Source: Polychytrium aggregatum (taxonomy: Eukaryota; Chytridiomycota; Chytridiomycetes; Polychytriales). Taken from it: a DNA stretch of 64,000 nucleotides. The notes beneath the pieces were generated by a model. The model was not told where the DNA came from and did not search any database. It worked only from the letters and a program-made list of their open reading frames with translations. The stretch is taken from positions 124,001 to 188,000 of the forward strand of contig NW_026516231.1 of NCBI RefSeq assembly GCF_025602895.1, written 5' to 3'. Of this stretch, positions 1 through 11,559 are shown one piece after another. Each line of letters starts with the position of its first letter. The stretch's first letter is position 1. Both the position numbers and the translations under genes were made by a program.

Positions 1-1197
1 TCGATCTGACCGCAAGGAGGCTGGTTGCACCACTGGGTGCCCCACCAGACAACACCGTTGGAGGCGTTGTTGGCATCACCGTTGCGGCCATCCCAGGGAG
101 CGTGGTTGAGACCGACAACGAAGGAAGGATCGGCAGCAGCAAAGACGGCGTTGTGGCCGATGGCCTCGAACTCGGGAAGGACACGGATGTTGCGCTGGAA
201 GGCATACTGGACGATGTCGCGGACATCCTGCTCGTTATAGACCTTGGGTTTGCCGTTGGCATCCTTGTAGGCAGCGTTCAGGAGCTGGGGGTACGAGGGC
301 CAGTCGATGGGGAACGACTGGGAGTCGTAGATGTGCCAGTGGAAGACGTTGATCTTGGAGTAGGCCAGACCGTCGATGATGCGCTTGATGTCGGCAACGG
401 GGAAGAAGTTGCGAGCAGTGTCGAGCATGAAGCCACGGTAGGGATAGGCGGGAGCGTCGTTGACGGTGGCAGCAACGACCTGACCACTGCTGGTGACGAG
501 CTGGGAGAGGGTCTGGAGGGCGTAGATGGCGCCGACCTGGGTGTTGGCTGTTGTGTGGGAGTGGGAGTGGGATTGTGCAGTTGATGGCAGAGACAGTGAA
601 TGGGACAGTATCAAGGTCAGTGAGTGCGACATACACATCAGGGTCGGTGAGTGCGACAGTATCAAGGTCGGTGAGTGCGACAGTATCAAGGTCGGTGAGT
701 GCGACATACACATCATGGTGAGCGTGACATGGCCGCGGTCAAGGACGTGGACAATCAGATCGTGCATCGCAGGGCAATCGATCATGAGCCACATCTCATC
801 CATCCTGATCAGAGTGCATCGCCGTGGCACACAACTCACCCTTGACGTTGACACCGCTCGAGCTCACATCGAGGGTGTACGACTCATCGGCACCGACGAG
901 GTCCTTGGCGGCAAAGCCGTTGTCGTTGGCAATCGAGACGGTGACGGTCAGGGAGCTCTTGGCCTTGGAGGCAGAGAAGCGCGAGCGGGCCGAGGCCTGG
1001 AGACGGCCAAAGGCAGCAACGACGTTCTCGTTGTTCTGGCTGTTGTCAGCGAGAGTGAAGCCATGGGCGCTGATGAGGGCCTTCTTGTCGGTGACCTGGG
1101 CGGGGTAGGGCCAGAGGTAGTCGCCGGCAGCGTGGGACTGGGCAGCGACGGCACCGGCAAAGGCAAAGACGGCAGCAGCGGCTCTGAATGAGACCAT
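1..1197 (-). CDS. GH20 beta-N-acetylhexosaminidase, copy 1, 3' end cut by window edge
   Basis: Partial second copy of the hexosaminidase gene at 8752-6538. Exon 1 runs 1197-840 from ATG at 1197 and encodes a signal peptide (MVSFRAAAAVFAFAGAVAAQ) and the start of the GH20 N-terminal domain. The intron, 839-548, has GTGAGT and CAACAG ends and carries 24-nt tandem repeats. Exon 2 starts at 547 and runs off the left edge, so the catalytic Asp-Glu motif and the stop are outside the window. Every base compared over 1-1289 matches 7556-8844 except one (A at 1270, G at 8825). The visible part is intact. It is either a recent duplicate or an assembly duplication; its function would be that of the complete copy. 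Confidence 0.85.
605..716. repeat. 24-nt tandem repeats in the GH20 intron, copy 1
   Basis: Four degenerate units built around ggtcggtgagtgcgacagta in the intron of GH20 copy 1. The same array is at 8160-8271 in copy 2. Confidence 0.7.
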
Positions 1198-1278
1198 TGT
1201 GAGGAGTTGAGAAGAGGGGAGGGAGAGGAGCGTCGGCAGTGAGGGATGCGGACCGTCCAAGACCGCGCGACGATGGGG

Positions 1279-1284
1279 TTTATA
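1279..1284 (-). promoter_or_regulatory. TATA box of GH20 copy 1
   Basis: TATAAA on the minus strand about 80 bases upstream of the ATG at 1197. The same box stands at 8834-8839 before copy 2. Identity between the two copies ends five bases upstream of it, at 1289, so each copy has a different upstream region. Confidence 0.5.
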
Positions 1285-1289
1285 TCCTT

Positions 1290-2937
1290 TCGCCGCACCC
1301 CACCTCTACCACGCAGGTCAGGCCAAAGGACACGGAATCGACAGAGTCTTGATGGAAACAAGCAATTCGTTCTGTCCCTCGAACAGGCCACGACGCGATC
1401 GCGCAAGCGGCTGGCTCTTGGTGGTGGGGGGGTCAGAAGCAGCACCGTGCCGACGAATCGTTGGCGGATCGCCGACGGGCAACAAGCGCGGCTGGCATGC
1501 TCTTGGAACCTTCGCGTTCACCCGACCGTCAGCTGATGGAAGGGACGGGTCAGGATGCGTCTGCGTGGCATGGGTTTGGAACACCGCCAGCACTTTGTAC
1601 CCGCCCCGCCAGTCAATTTTGCGCGTCTGTGCGACCACGGCGGACAAGGGCGGCGGACTCTGTTTGGCCAGTGCTCCGACAAGGACGGTCGGTGGAAGGA
1701 TGCCTGCCCTGCTGTGCAGCCAAAGGAACGTCTCAGCGAAGCATTCGGTAGTCTCCCGCAAGCGGCTCTGGCTTTCGATTTCGCGATGCAGGGTCTATTT
1801 GCGGCGTCCTGCTGCCCGGCCAAAGCCGCCTAAACCGAGGCCGACAAAGCGAATTTGCGTCAGGGGGAGAGTGCCTGCCCCTCGGATGCCGATCATGGGG
1901 ACAGCGAACACGGCGAGCAGTCCCTCACGCTCGGCGGTGTGTGGGGGGGGGAAGGTGGCTTCGCTCTGGGCCTGCAAGAATGGTTCTGCGGAGCTGCGCT
2001 GCAAGCTCAACACAGAATCCAACAAGCAAGCAAAAGCAAGCCGTCCCCGCACGCCCAGCCATACGCGCTCGACCTGGAGCCAGCAAGGTCAACACGCCGC
2101 CCAGGTGCTCCTCGATTCCCACACACATCTCTGCACAGATGGAACTGGGCATCTGTGGCCTTTGCACCCACCTCGCTGCAAGGCCGGCAAAGACACCGTC
2201 GTGCCAGGTTGCGAGCCACCAGGCGACCACCAGCCCGCAAGGAAGGCCTTGCCAGCGGGCTTCGATCCCCAGACTGCCCCCGATTCCACGAGCACCCATT
2301 GCTCGGCTGACCCGCCGCGTGACTCGTTCTGACCAGCTGTGCAATCAGGATGGGTGGGTGTCTGTCGACGGCTGCCGAGACTGCGAGAGCATTGCCTCGC
2401 TAAATGCGCATTGGTTGGGTGTTTCCAGACACCACCTGAAGGCCGCTCATCTTGCCAGCTTCAGCGGCAATCCCGACCACGCAACTGCTCACTGCTTTTG
2501 TATGGCTCGAGATGGCCAGCGCTTGTTCGGGTGTGCAAATTGCCTGAGCCGGCGCAGTAATTCATTTCGGGACTCGATCCCCAACAGCCACCGCCCGAGC
2601 AAGCCGCACGACCCGGCTCCTGGACCTCCGAGCGCGCTGGTCATCTGCACGCCCACCCTGCAGGATGAGGCCGTGGCTCCTCGGATTGGCCGTCGTCGAG
2701 CTGCTGCCTCGTGTCTCGCCCATGGCGTGACAAGCGGTCGCCGAGGCATTCGGCCTTCCAGCATTATATCCCATACCACCCGCCACGACCACCTTCTCTA
2801 TCCAGGCAGGGCATTCCGAGTGGTTCGCCGATCCTACCTTGTTTCTTATCACCGAGCGTCATTTTATTCGCACTCGCCAGGCCGACTGCTCGAGCAGTCT
2901 CGCTTCGGACAAGATACACCAGCGATCCTCGGACGCA
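1290..2937. other. Spacer without recognisable gene
   Basis: About 1.6 kb between the 5' end of GH20 copy 1 and the 3' end of the SH3 membrane-protein gene. Overlapping open frames exist on both strands, as expected in GC-rich DNA. None shows a known domain, signal peptide or consistent splice structure. Confidence 0.5.
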
Positions 2938-5175
2938 TCACAGTCGGTTGCTGGCTTCGTCGGCCTCGTTCCCCAAGTTTGGGAGCCGTGGCTGGAGACA
3001 ACTCGTACTGACAACACCCCTCTGGCCCTTTTGATTTTCGATCAGCAGCCGGCCATCACCGTACTCTGCCAGGACGGCCACCTGTTCAAAGGGACGCAGG
3101 GCCATATCGCTGTCGACTTGCGATCGGTTGGGGCTGATGACGCTGCGAATCTCGCGTTGCCTCGAGACTGTCTCGTAAGGAGGTGGTTCGTCGGTCCCCG
3201 AGCCCAGGGCTGGCTGTGGAGGCCATTGGCTGGCGGGATTGGCAAGGCTGACAACAAAGGAGGTCTGTGGGATGGCTTGATTCGAGACACGAGCACCGGG
3301 GTGTCGGCTGTGGCTGTCGCGCGAACCCCCACTGGCACCGACGCGGTCACCAGCACAGGAAGCTGGGAAGCCCGGATCGATCCGAGCCGCCGGTATCTGT
3401 GACAGAGGCACAGCGGGCCGGGCATCGTGGTTGGCACCAGCACCGGAGACTTCTGGCTGCCAGCTCCTCTCGCCCGAGACCACTTTGCCACAAGTCGCGG
3501 AGGCCGCTTCATCTGGGCCAGATCCTTGGTAGAGCGACAACCGGATCTTCTCTTCGTGCTCTGGGCTCCTTGGTCGCACATCAACCAAAGTGTCGAGCAG
3601 CGGCGGATTCATCGCTGGGCTTATTTGCATGGACAGTGATTTGCCTTGGGCATGAGATGATCCCCGAGGCTCTGAGTGGGCCCACGTCGGTGCTAGTCAG
3701 TGTTGTGCTCCCAATATGCGTCTCGCAGATCCACAGCATGCTGCGTGAACACAGGCGGCTTACCAAACGGTGCCTCCGTGGGTACTTTCTCCAGGCCGTA
3801 GCCTTCATTCTGAGGTGGGCTGTAGCCATCGTATGAACGAGCCTCGGTGGCATCGATGTCCTCAGACAAGCCATGGGGATTCAGTGGCACAAGCGACTCT
3901 CTGGGATGACCGATGGGCACGGCTCCGTCATGCATCTCCGCGGATCCAGGCTGTGTCGGCGATTGATCTTCGTCTCGCTGACTTGCTTTCCGAGCGAGAT
4001 ATGCCCGACGACGCCTCATCCCAAAAAAGATCAAGAAACCGGCCACCACGACCAGCCCTGCGCCGACGCATCCGCCAATGATAGCTCCACTGGTCGACCC
4101 GTGTCCGATACCGACGGTTGGCCCTCCTGGGGCGGGGGTGGTGCCAGGGGTGCCTGAGAATCATTCAAAGTTGTCATGCCAAAGAAGTGCGCAGTATTTG
4201 CATGATAGCCACAGAGCGTATTTGTGAAAACAAGTAGCCAATACGAGAGGGAACACGGTGAGATGTGCGAAGAGTGCTCACAGACAGCTAAGGCCAAACA
4301 GCACCATCGTGTCCTATCGAGTCAGCATCGGGACATCCAGCACAACGATTCCAACATGGTCTCTTTCGTCGACCTCGCTGTCATGCAAGCATACCTGCGG
4401 AAATCGAATCTGGATTTGCAGTACTCGTGGGTGACGGCGAGAGAGTGGTTGAGCCGGCCGATGGTGAAACCAATGAGCCGCCGGGACCAAGCGACGCGTT
4501 GACGGAGGAGAGGCTGGTGAGACTGCTTTCTGACACACTATTCCATGTTACACTCGGCGAAGAGTATAGACTGGCACTCTGGGGGGATCCGGGGGATGTG
4601 GTCGCAGTGGTGGTGATGAGAGACGAAAGAGAGGATGAGGAGGAGATGGGTGAGGTCGCGGAGAAAGCTGGGCTTGGAAGGGACGCTGTGGACGAGAATG
4701 TAAATGACGATGAGGACGTTGTTGAGGACATTGTGGAGGACACGGTGAGTGCAGATGTTGGAATGGGGCCGGGGGCTGTCGTAGATGTAGATGTAGATGT
4801 AGATGTAGATGTAGATGTAGATGTAGATGTAGATGTAGATGTAGATGTAGATGTAGATGTAGATGTAGATGTAGATGTAGATGTAGATGTAGATGTAGAT
4901 GTAGATGTAGATGTAGATGTAGATGGAGTGGGTGGCTGCGAGCTCACAGATTCTGACTGTGATGATGTCGATGATGTGGGTGACGACGTGGCCGATGCAT
5001 CCGATATTGTCACAGGTGAGATGGAGCGTGACGTTGACGATCGTGACGGTCGTCTCGGGTCGATCAAATCGATAAGCTGCTGGTGCTTTGGAACTTCGAC
5101 TGGAGCTTGCGGATTTGAACTCGAGGCGCCTGCGTGATGCCCATGCGCCAGATCGTCTGGACGGCGGCGGCCCAA
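2938..5175 (-). CDS. Ser/Thr-rich single-pass membrane protein with SH3-like C-terminus
   Basis: Three exons fit together in phase. The first (about 5175-4391) encodes a long Ser/Thr-rich, probably O-glycosylated ectodomain containing a hexanucleotide-encoded Ser-Thr run. The second starts after CTCAG near 4153 and encodes a Gly/Val transmembrane helix (GAIIGGCVGAGLVVVAGFLI) followed by RRRR and a polar cytoplasmic tail, up to a GTAAGC donor near 3763. The third starts after AGCCCAG near 3617 and ends at 2938 with a degenerate SH3-like segment (ALRPFEQVAVL...GDGRLLIENQKGQRGVV). The order resembles fungal Fus1-like or sensor membrane proteins and the gene at 49304-50762. The 5' end is unresolved: no ATG or signal peptide is visible in the first frame, so an upstream exon may be missing. 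Confidence 0.6.
4781..4924. repeat. Hexanucleotide microsatellite (GTAGAT)24
   Basis: Perfect 24-unit array inside the ectodomain exon of the SH3 membrane gene. Read on the minus strand in the gene frame it encodes alternating Ser and Thr. Unit changes of six bases keep the frame, so the stalk length can vary. Confidence 0.95.
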
Positions 5176-6537
5176 CAGCCACGAGTACCCATGCTATATC
5201 ATTCAGGATAAGGTGCGTTGAGTTGTGTCATGGGTGGATGGGAAAGAGAGATTATATCAGGACAAACATGAAGAATACGACCGATTTCGCTCTTGGGTCG
5301 GATGAAACCCTCCTCCCCAAGCTATATTTCCAGCACGCTCTTGTCGGACCCAGGGCACCAATGCAACTCGAGCTCATAGCTTGGGTCGCGTGGGGCGGCC
5401 GCAGCCCATGAGAGCAATCAAGCTTATGCGGTCTCTGCATGTTTCGCCATATCGATGCTTCACTTAACAATTCATCAAACTTGCCTCGACAAAGGTTCGT
5501 TTTGTCGGTGGCATTATGAAATCCACGCTGTTTGGACAGAGCGAGGTTGTACCGCGACCACGTTTCAGCAGAATCGAAGGAATTGTGAGCAATCGAGACC
5601 CAACTCCTGAGAGGCCAGAGGAGACATGATGCGAATATAGACAGATGGTGAACAGAAAAATGTGAACTTTCCGAATCGGCGCCATGACGACAGGACAGGA
5701 CAGGACAGGACAGGACAGGACAGGACAGGACAGGACAGGACAGCACTGTACCCAAATCTCAAGAGCACACTTTGAAGAGCGACGTCTGTGTGTGTGGAGG
5801 TTTGCTGGTTTGGATGCAGATTGAGTGGATGAAACAGGAGTGAAGAGGGCGAGTGGAAGCTTCAACCAGAATGTTCAAGATGATGGAGGAGAAGTGCCAT
5901 AGGTTTTGGAATGAGGAGCTTGGGACTGAAGGCTGCCGATGGTGAGCCCCGGAGGCTGAACGGCGAGCGCGGGAATGACCGTGACGGGGCCATGACTTCT
6001 GGCGGGCTGGCCTGGGGTTTGATCTGGCGCCGAAAAAGCCCACATGGAGGGGCGCTAACGACCTGATCACTTCCATGCCAGTTGCCAAGGAACGGGTCAT
6101 GTACGAGCCGATGACTCAGATGATGTGGCGGGCGGGCCGGCAAGCTGGGCGGGGAAACCATTGACAAAAGCAGAGATAGCCTCAAAGGGGCACTCGAGCC
6201 GTCTGGGCAAACCCGCTCGAGAGTGACGATGGAGACCATCTCGCTGGGTGATTTACGACGAGACCGACTGGTGCTCGTGAGGGGAGGGGGTCTGGGGTCG
6301 GAAGAGCAGTTGAAAGGATCCTTAAGGCGACGAGTATATTTCGATTTCTGTGTACTTTACATTATGCAAGCCGGCGTCGAACTAGTGCGACGCATCATAG
6401 ACGAAGAATCTCATAGACTGCGGCAAGCAGGAGGAGCGAGGGTAAAGGTGAGGAGGATTCATAGAGACGAAGAGAAGATCATAGGTGAGAAGAGAAAGGA
6501 TGGGAGGGATGAAGTAACAGGGATACGCGCTGCTCCT
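5176..6537. other. Spacer with pentanucleotide repeat, no recognisable gene
   Basis: Lies between the 5' end of the SH3 membrane gene and the 3' end of the GH20 gene. It contains a (CAGGA)n array at 5691-5743 and open frames without domains or conserved features. The missing 5' exon of the SH3 gene could be here, but no convincing ATG with a signal peptide was found. Confidence 0.45.
5691..5743. repeat. Pentanucleotide microsatellite (CAGGA)n
   Basis: About ten and a half perfect units of CAGGA in intergenic DNA. Confidence 0.95.
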
Positions 6538-8752
6538 TTAGTAAGGGTAGGGGATGGCCTGGGGAACGGCGTGGGTGTAGGAGTTGGTCTTGTAGGTGCT
6601 GGCGATCTTGCAGTAGTCGGTGTTGTCGTTGGAGGGGAAGTGGTAGCCGACGGTGGTGTCGATGGGAGAGCCGTTGTGGCCGGTGAGGGGCTCACCGGGG
6701 AAGCAGCACTCGTGGGTCTTCTGGCCGGGAGTGGCAAGGTTGGCATCACACCACTCGGGGCGGAAGACGGTGCCCTCCTGGTTACCGAGGTAAGAGAGAT
6801 CAGCAGCGGCAATCTGGAGCTCGTTGACGAGGGTGGTGCGGAAACGGTCGAGACGAGCAGCGGTCTTGACGGCATCGTAGGCAGGGGCGGCGCTGCCAGA
6901 CCAGTAGCGCTCGGCAAAGGCAGAGGTACGGGGGAAGACGTAGCGATCGAGGTTGTGGCGCTTGATGGTCTCGGACCAGAGAGCGACAGAGCCACCAATC
7001 AGAGCCTTCTTGGCCGAAGCAGTCAGGCCGGTGGTGGCATCGTAGGTGTAGATGCGGGTCCAGTTGTGCCACTGGCCAGCAAAGGTGGCATAGCCAGTGA
7101 GGTTGTAGGAAGTGGCAGGGACGCTGCGCTCAAAGTCATCACTGCACCAGTGGGCGGAGGGAGAGCAATCGAGATAGTAGGCATTGGAGGTGGTGGCGAT
7201 GATGTTGGTGAAACCCTGGTCGGCAAAGTTCTGGATGGCCGAGTTGTCGCCCTGCCAGTTCCAGATGTAGGTGTCCTTGGGGATGATGTTCTGGACGTTG
7301 AAGTCGGTGACGATGTCATCCCAGGCACCGTAGTGCTTGTTGTTGGTCTGGGCAACCTGGAGGAGCTTGGGCTCGGCCTGAGCCATGAGCTGGTAGATGC
7401 CGTTGACATCAACAGAGTCCCAGCTGTCGGGAGTGGTGCCATAGACACGGTAGTTGAACTCATCGTGGCCAAAGTTGAGAACGGGGTCCTCGAACCAGGC
7501 ACCAACCTCAGCAACAAGCTGGTTGAAGAAGTTGATGGCGGCCTGGTTGGTCAGATCGATCTGACCGCAAGGAGGCTGGTTGCACCACTGGGTGCCCCAC
7601 CAGACAACACCGTTGGAGGCGTTGTTGGCATCACCGTTGCGGCCATCCCAGGGAGCGTGGTTGAGACCGACAACGAAGGAAGGATCGGCAGCAGCAAAGA
7701 CGGCGTTGTGGCCGATGGCCTCGAACTCGGGAAGGACACGGATGTTGCGCTGGAAGGCATACTGGACGATGTCGCGGACATCCTGCTCGTTATAGACCTT
7801 GGGTTTGCCGTTGGCATCCTTGTAGGCAGCGTTCAGGAGCTGGGGGTACGAGGGCCAGTCGATGGGGAACGACTGGGAGTCGTAGATGTGCCAGTGGAAG
7901 ACGTTGATCTTGGAGTAGGCCAGACCGTCGATGATGCGCTTGATGTCGGCAACGGGGAAGAAGTTGCGAGCAGTGTCGAGCATGAAGCCACGGTAGGGAT
8001 AGGCGGGAGCGTCGTTGACGGTGGCAGCAACGACCTGACCACTGCTGGTGACGAGCTGGGAGAGGGTCTGGAGGGCGTAGATGGCGCCGACCTGGGTGTT
8101 GGCTGTTGTGTGGGAGTGGGAGTGGGATTGTGCAGTTGATGGCAGAGACAGTGAATGGGACAGTATCAAGGTCAGTGAGTGCGACATACACATCAGGGTC
8201 GGTGAGTGCGACAGTATCAAGGTCGGTGAGTGCGACAGTATCAAGGTCGGTGAGTGCGACATACACATCATGGTGAGCGTGACATGGCCGCGGTCAAGGA
8301 CGTGGACAATCAGATCGTGCATCGCAGGGCAATCGATCATGAGCCACATCTCATCCATCCTGATCAGAGTGCATCGCCGTGGCACACAACTCACCCTTGA
8401 CGTTGACACCGCTCGAGCTCACATCGAGGGTGTACGACTCATCGGCACCGACGAGGTCCTTGGCGGCAAAGCCGTTGTCGTTGGCAATCGAGACGGTGAC
8501 GGTCAGGGAGCTCTTGGCCTTGGAGGCAGAGAAGCGCGAGCGGGCCGAGGCCTGGAGACGGCCAAAGGCAGCAACGACGTTCTCGTTGTTCTGGCTGTTG
8601 TCAGCGAGAGTGAAGCCATGGGCGCTGATGAGGGCCTTCTTGTCGGTGACCTGGGCGGGGTAGGGCCAGAGGTAGTCGCCGGCAGCGTGGGACTGGGCAG
8701 CGACGGCACCGGCAAAGGCAAAGACGGCAGCAGCGGCTCTGAATGAGACCAT
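6538..8752 (-). CDS. Secreted GH20 beta-N-acetylhexosaminidase, complete copy
   Basis: Removes terminal N-acetylglucosamine from chitin fragments or glycans; probably extracellular or wall-associated. Exon 1 is 8752-8395, exon 2 is 8102-6538, giving 640 residues. The intron has GTGAGT and CAACAG ends in phase 1. The protein starts with a signal peptide (ATG at 8752; an upstream in-frame ATG at 8815 would put the hydrophobic segment internally). A GH20 N-terminal domain follows, then the TIM barrel from ANTQVGAIYALQTLSQLV, including GFMLDTARNFFP and KINVFHWHIYDSQSFP. The GH20 signature LNFGHDEFNYR contains the catalytic Asp-Glu pair. WSETIKRHNLDRYVFPR closes the barrel. The gene is intact. A nearly identical copy starts 7.6 kb to the left on the same strand. 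Confidence 0.95.
8160..8271. repeat. 24-nt tandem repeats in the GH20 intron, copy 2
   Basis: Four degenerate units sharing ggtcggtgagtgcgac, identical to the array at 605-716. Several contain GGTGAG or GTGAGT-like strings on the plus strand, which is not the coding strand. Confidence 0.7.
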
Positions 8753-8833
8753 TGTGAGGAGTTGAGAAGAGGGGAGGGAGAGGAGCGTCGGCAGTGAGGG
8801 ATGCGGACCGTCCAAGACCGCGCGGCGATGGGG

Positions 8834-8839
8834 TTTATA
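8834..8839 (-). promoter_or_regulatory. TATA box of GH20 copy 2
   Basis: TATAAA on the minus strand about 80 bases upstream of the ATG at 8752, at a usual fungal distance. Confidence 0.5.
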
Positions 8840-8844
8840 TCCTT

Positions 8845-11559
8845 CCAGGGAGGCGAAGGCGGCGGCAGGTGGAGCCGTCGCTGTCAGCCAGCGTTCTCAC
8901 GGCGACAAGGGCCGTGGCGTGGTGGATATTGAGGTGGTCAGCTGGCCTTTGTGGAGGCAAGCAGCTTCCTCGGCGATCGACCGCTCGTCGGCGATGGCTC
9001 AGCTTGATTCAGTGTCTTGCACACGCAGCCGCTCCAGGTCGATGGAAGCCAGCTGACCGGATAACGCCTTGAAACTCAAAGCACCCCGTCGTGTGAGCCC
9101 GTGGTGGGGAGGCAGGTGGCCAGTCCACAGCCTTTGCCCGAAAACGCAAGACCGAGCCGGCGATCAAGGACCGCTGGGGGGTGCTGCAACCCGAGACAAG
9201 GGCTGGGGTCTCGCTGCCATCCTTATGCCCCTGCATCGTTGCTCGGATGACCCCTCCATACCACCGATCCTTGTTGCCGACAAGGCTGGCGCCGCTGCCA
9301 TCGCAGTGGCGGGGCCAGGTCTGTGGCCTGATTCGGTCTGCCGCGCGCAAGCCCGACAGCGCCGTTGCATTCGATCTCTCGCTCGGTTTCCCACGGTCCT
9401 TCGGGCTGCTGCTGAGCGTGCTCGGGTGTTTGCGTCGCGATTTGGCGAGGAACAGATGCAGACCAGTGCTCGGGGTGGGCGTTTCTCGGCCTGCTGTGGT
9501 GTCGACGGCCGCGCTGGTGCTGGGTCGCGGCGCCTGTGCTGGGACGATCCGCCGGCCTTGTCAGCCTTGCTGCATCGCGCTCGGGGTCGTCAAGGGCCCG
9601 CTGTACCGCCGACAGCGTCTGTGCTCAGCCGCACGACTCGGGCTGCGCTGGAGCGGACCCTTCTGCACGGGCTTCGGCTCGCCATCGATCCAGCGGCATG
9701 TTGCATCGGCGAGATGACTGGCGATATGCATGCATCTCTGCAAGTGCAGCTGTAGTTGCATATGCATATCTACGTACATGGGTATGCCTATGTATCATAC
9801 ATCTGTACATCTGTACATAGGTGTGTGTATGTGTATGTGTATGTGTATCTGCATGTGCTGTATGCGGACTGTGTACAGGCAGGGCAGCTTGTTTCTGGCT
9901 CTGTGGGTGTGTGTGCTCACCCGACACGCGTGCGTGTGTCACCCTGTGGCGGACAGCCGCACGGCCTTGCCGTCTGTGTCACTGTCTGTGTCACTGCCGG
10001 TGTCACGGCCCCTGGTTCGCCAGCGCACACGCCTCTTGTGCCACGGGCCGTGCCACGTGTCCAGGCCCGTGCGGTCCCCGCTCAGTCACCGTGACCGGCG
10101 CACCCGGACCTGTTTCCCATTCCCATATGGGCTCTGCGCCTGCCGTTTGCACTCCATTCCTGCTCAGCGCATTCATTTGCGCTCATCCCGTATCCCTCCT
10201 TGTTCCCATCTGTTTCTTGCTGTGGTCTCGCTGTGGTCTCGCTGTGGTCTCGCCGAGATCCCGCTTCTGCCTCGCTGTGGATATGCTGGCAGTGTGCTTT
10301 GAACGTGCCCTCGATGTGTTGGAGCTGCTACCAAATGCGGCCGATAATGCGGTCGATAATGCGGTCGATATGCCCCTGGTGCTTTCCGCTGTCCCTGGCC
10401 CAGCCCGTTTGCGGCAATCTGTCCATGGCCGCCAATTCTGCCTGTTCTCCTATTTATCCAGAATATCCGCTCCGTCTGTGCCCACCAAGGACGACCCCGG
10501 CCTTCTGTCGCCACACCCGCGCTGCCGCTTGTTGCCCTTCTCTGTGGCTCTTGCTGCCATCCCAGAGCGCCTTGCCTCTCGACCCCCACCATCCTGCCTT
10601 GCATCGGCTGCGCTGCCTCGCCAGCGTGCACAGCACCATGTGGTCTGTCGCATCCTTCGTTGGCGCCGGTGCAAATTTGACGCGCACTCGAAAGCCGGCC
10701 GTGCCCTATGGAACCCCAGACCCCGCCGTCGGTCCTGTCCCCAAGCAAATTTGAAATCGCCCCTGGTCGCCCTTGCGGGTTCTGGATGGGTCACAACCGG
10801 GTCACCTGCCCCGATCGCCATTTGCACATTCCAGACAAGAGATTTGCTGCCTGATCGTCCTGGCGGGCCCTTTGGGGTGGGTCCTATCGTCATGTGTGTG
10901 AGTCAGCATGCGGTGCGCCGGGGTTCGCTGGCAACCTCCTGCGTCTGCATCCTCGACATCCCACAGCCCCCCGGGCATCTGCGTCAGCATTTGCATTTGC
11001 ATTTGCATCAGCGTCAGCATCTGCGTCAGCATTCGCATTTGCATCGGCGCCGTCTCCGCGAGCCGGGTCGGGCTTGTCTCCCCCACCCAAGAGCAAGTAC
11101 TCGGGCCATCGGCCGCTTGCTGCTTCATCGGGTGGTGGGTTCTTGCCAACCCGGCCCCCACCCTCCGATTGCCTGTCTTTGCTCGCAGCTCCGTCGGCTC
11201 CACATCGGCTCCATCGGCTCCATCGGCTCCATCGTCTGCCAGTCTCCAGCCGATCCGGGCTCGCCAGGGGGCGGCCTCCGTCATGATGAGCCTGCGGCTG
11301 TCATGACCCACGGGAACCAAATTTGAGTTGCCATCTCGCCACCATTTGATCCGCTTTGGCGGATCTGGCCCTGGGAGCAGACTCTGTCTGGACCAGCCCA
11401 GTCAACCCGACCCTGATCTCACCGCTCCAAGCAACAGAGCCAATCCAGAAAGAAACGGGACACCTTGGTTTTTGGTCATTGACCGAACAATTTGTTACCC
11501 ACCGCTCGCCTGCCAATCTGCGAGCGCATCCAAAATGATGCTTCTGGGCCAGTCATTCA
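8845..11559. other. Long spacer, low-complexity tracts, no gene recognised
   Basis: About 2.7 kb between the GH20 promoter and the 3' end of the EXS gene. It holds TG/TATG-rich DNA (9730-9870), ATTTGC/GTCAGC repeats (10981-11047) and a CATCGGCTC repeat (about 11207-11235). The longest plus-strand frame (9821-11326) is compositionally biased, begins in the TG repeat and has no recognisable domain. A 23-base stretch at 11441-11463 matches the Fanzor 3' region exactly in inverse orientation. Confidence 0.5.
10981..11047. repeat. Degenerate GCATTT/GCGTCA hexamer repeat
   Basis: Interspersed units of gcattt and gcgtca, tandem over about 65 bases. Confidence 0.8.

Larger units (their letters stand above)
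1..1289. repeat. Segmental duplication, unit A (matches 7556-8844)
   Basis: Direct repeat of at least 1,289 bases with a constant offset of 7,555. One substitution was seen (1270/8825). The right breakpoint is sharp at 1289/8844. The left breakpoint is outside the window, so the repeated unit may be the whole gene. Confidence 0.95.
7556..8844. repeat. Segmental duplication, unit B (matches 1-1289)
   Basis: Direct repeat partner of 1-1289, covering the promoter, exon 1, intron and the first part of exon 2 of the GH20 gene. The match ends at 8844, just upstream of the TATA box. Confidence 0.95.

Noticed and set aside
4427-5137. Plus-strand frame with a long Val-Asp run
   Set aside because: It is the reverse reading of the (GTAGAT)n array. 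The minus-strand Ser/Thr frame splices in phase to a transmembrane exon, so the plus frame is a shadow.
6223-8139. 638-codon plus-strand frame opposite the GH20 gene
   Set aside because: Antisense shadow of the GH20 catalytic exon; Gly/Val-rich with no domain.
9821-11326. 501-codon plus-strand frame
   Set aside because: Starts in a TG repeat (CVCVCV), strongly biased composition, no domain or signal; other frames are nearly as open.
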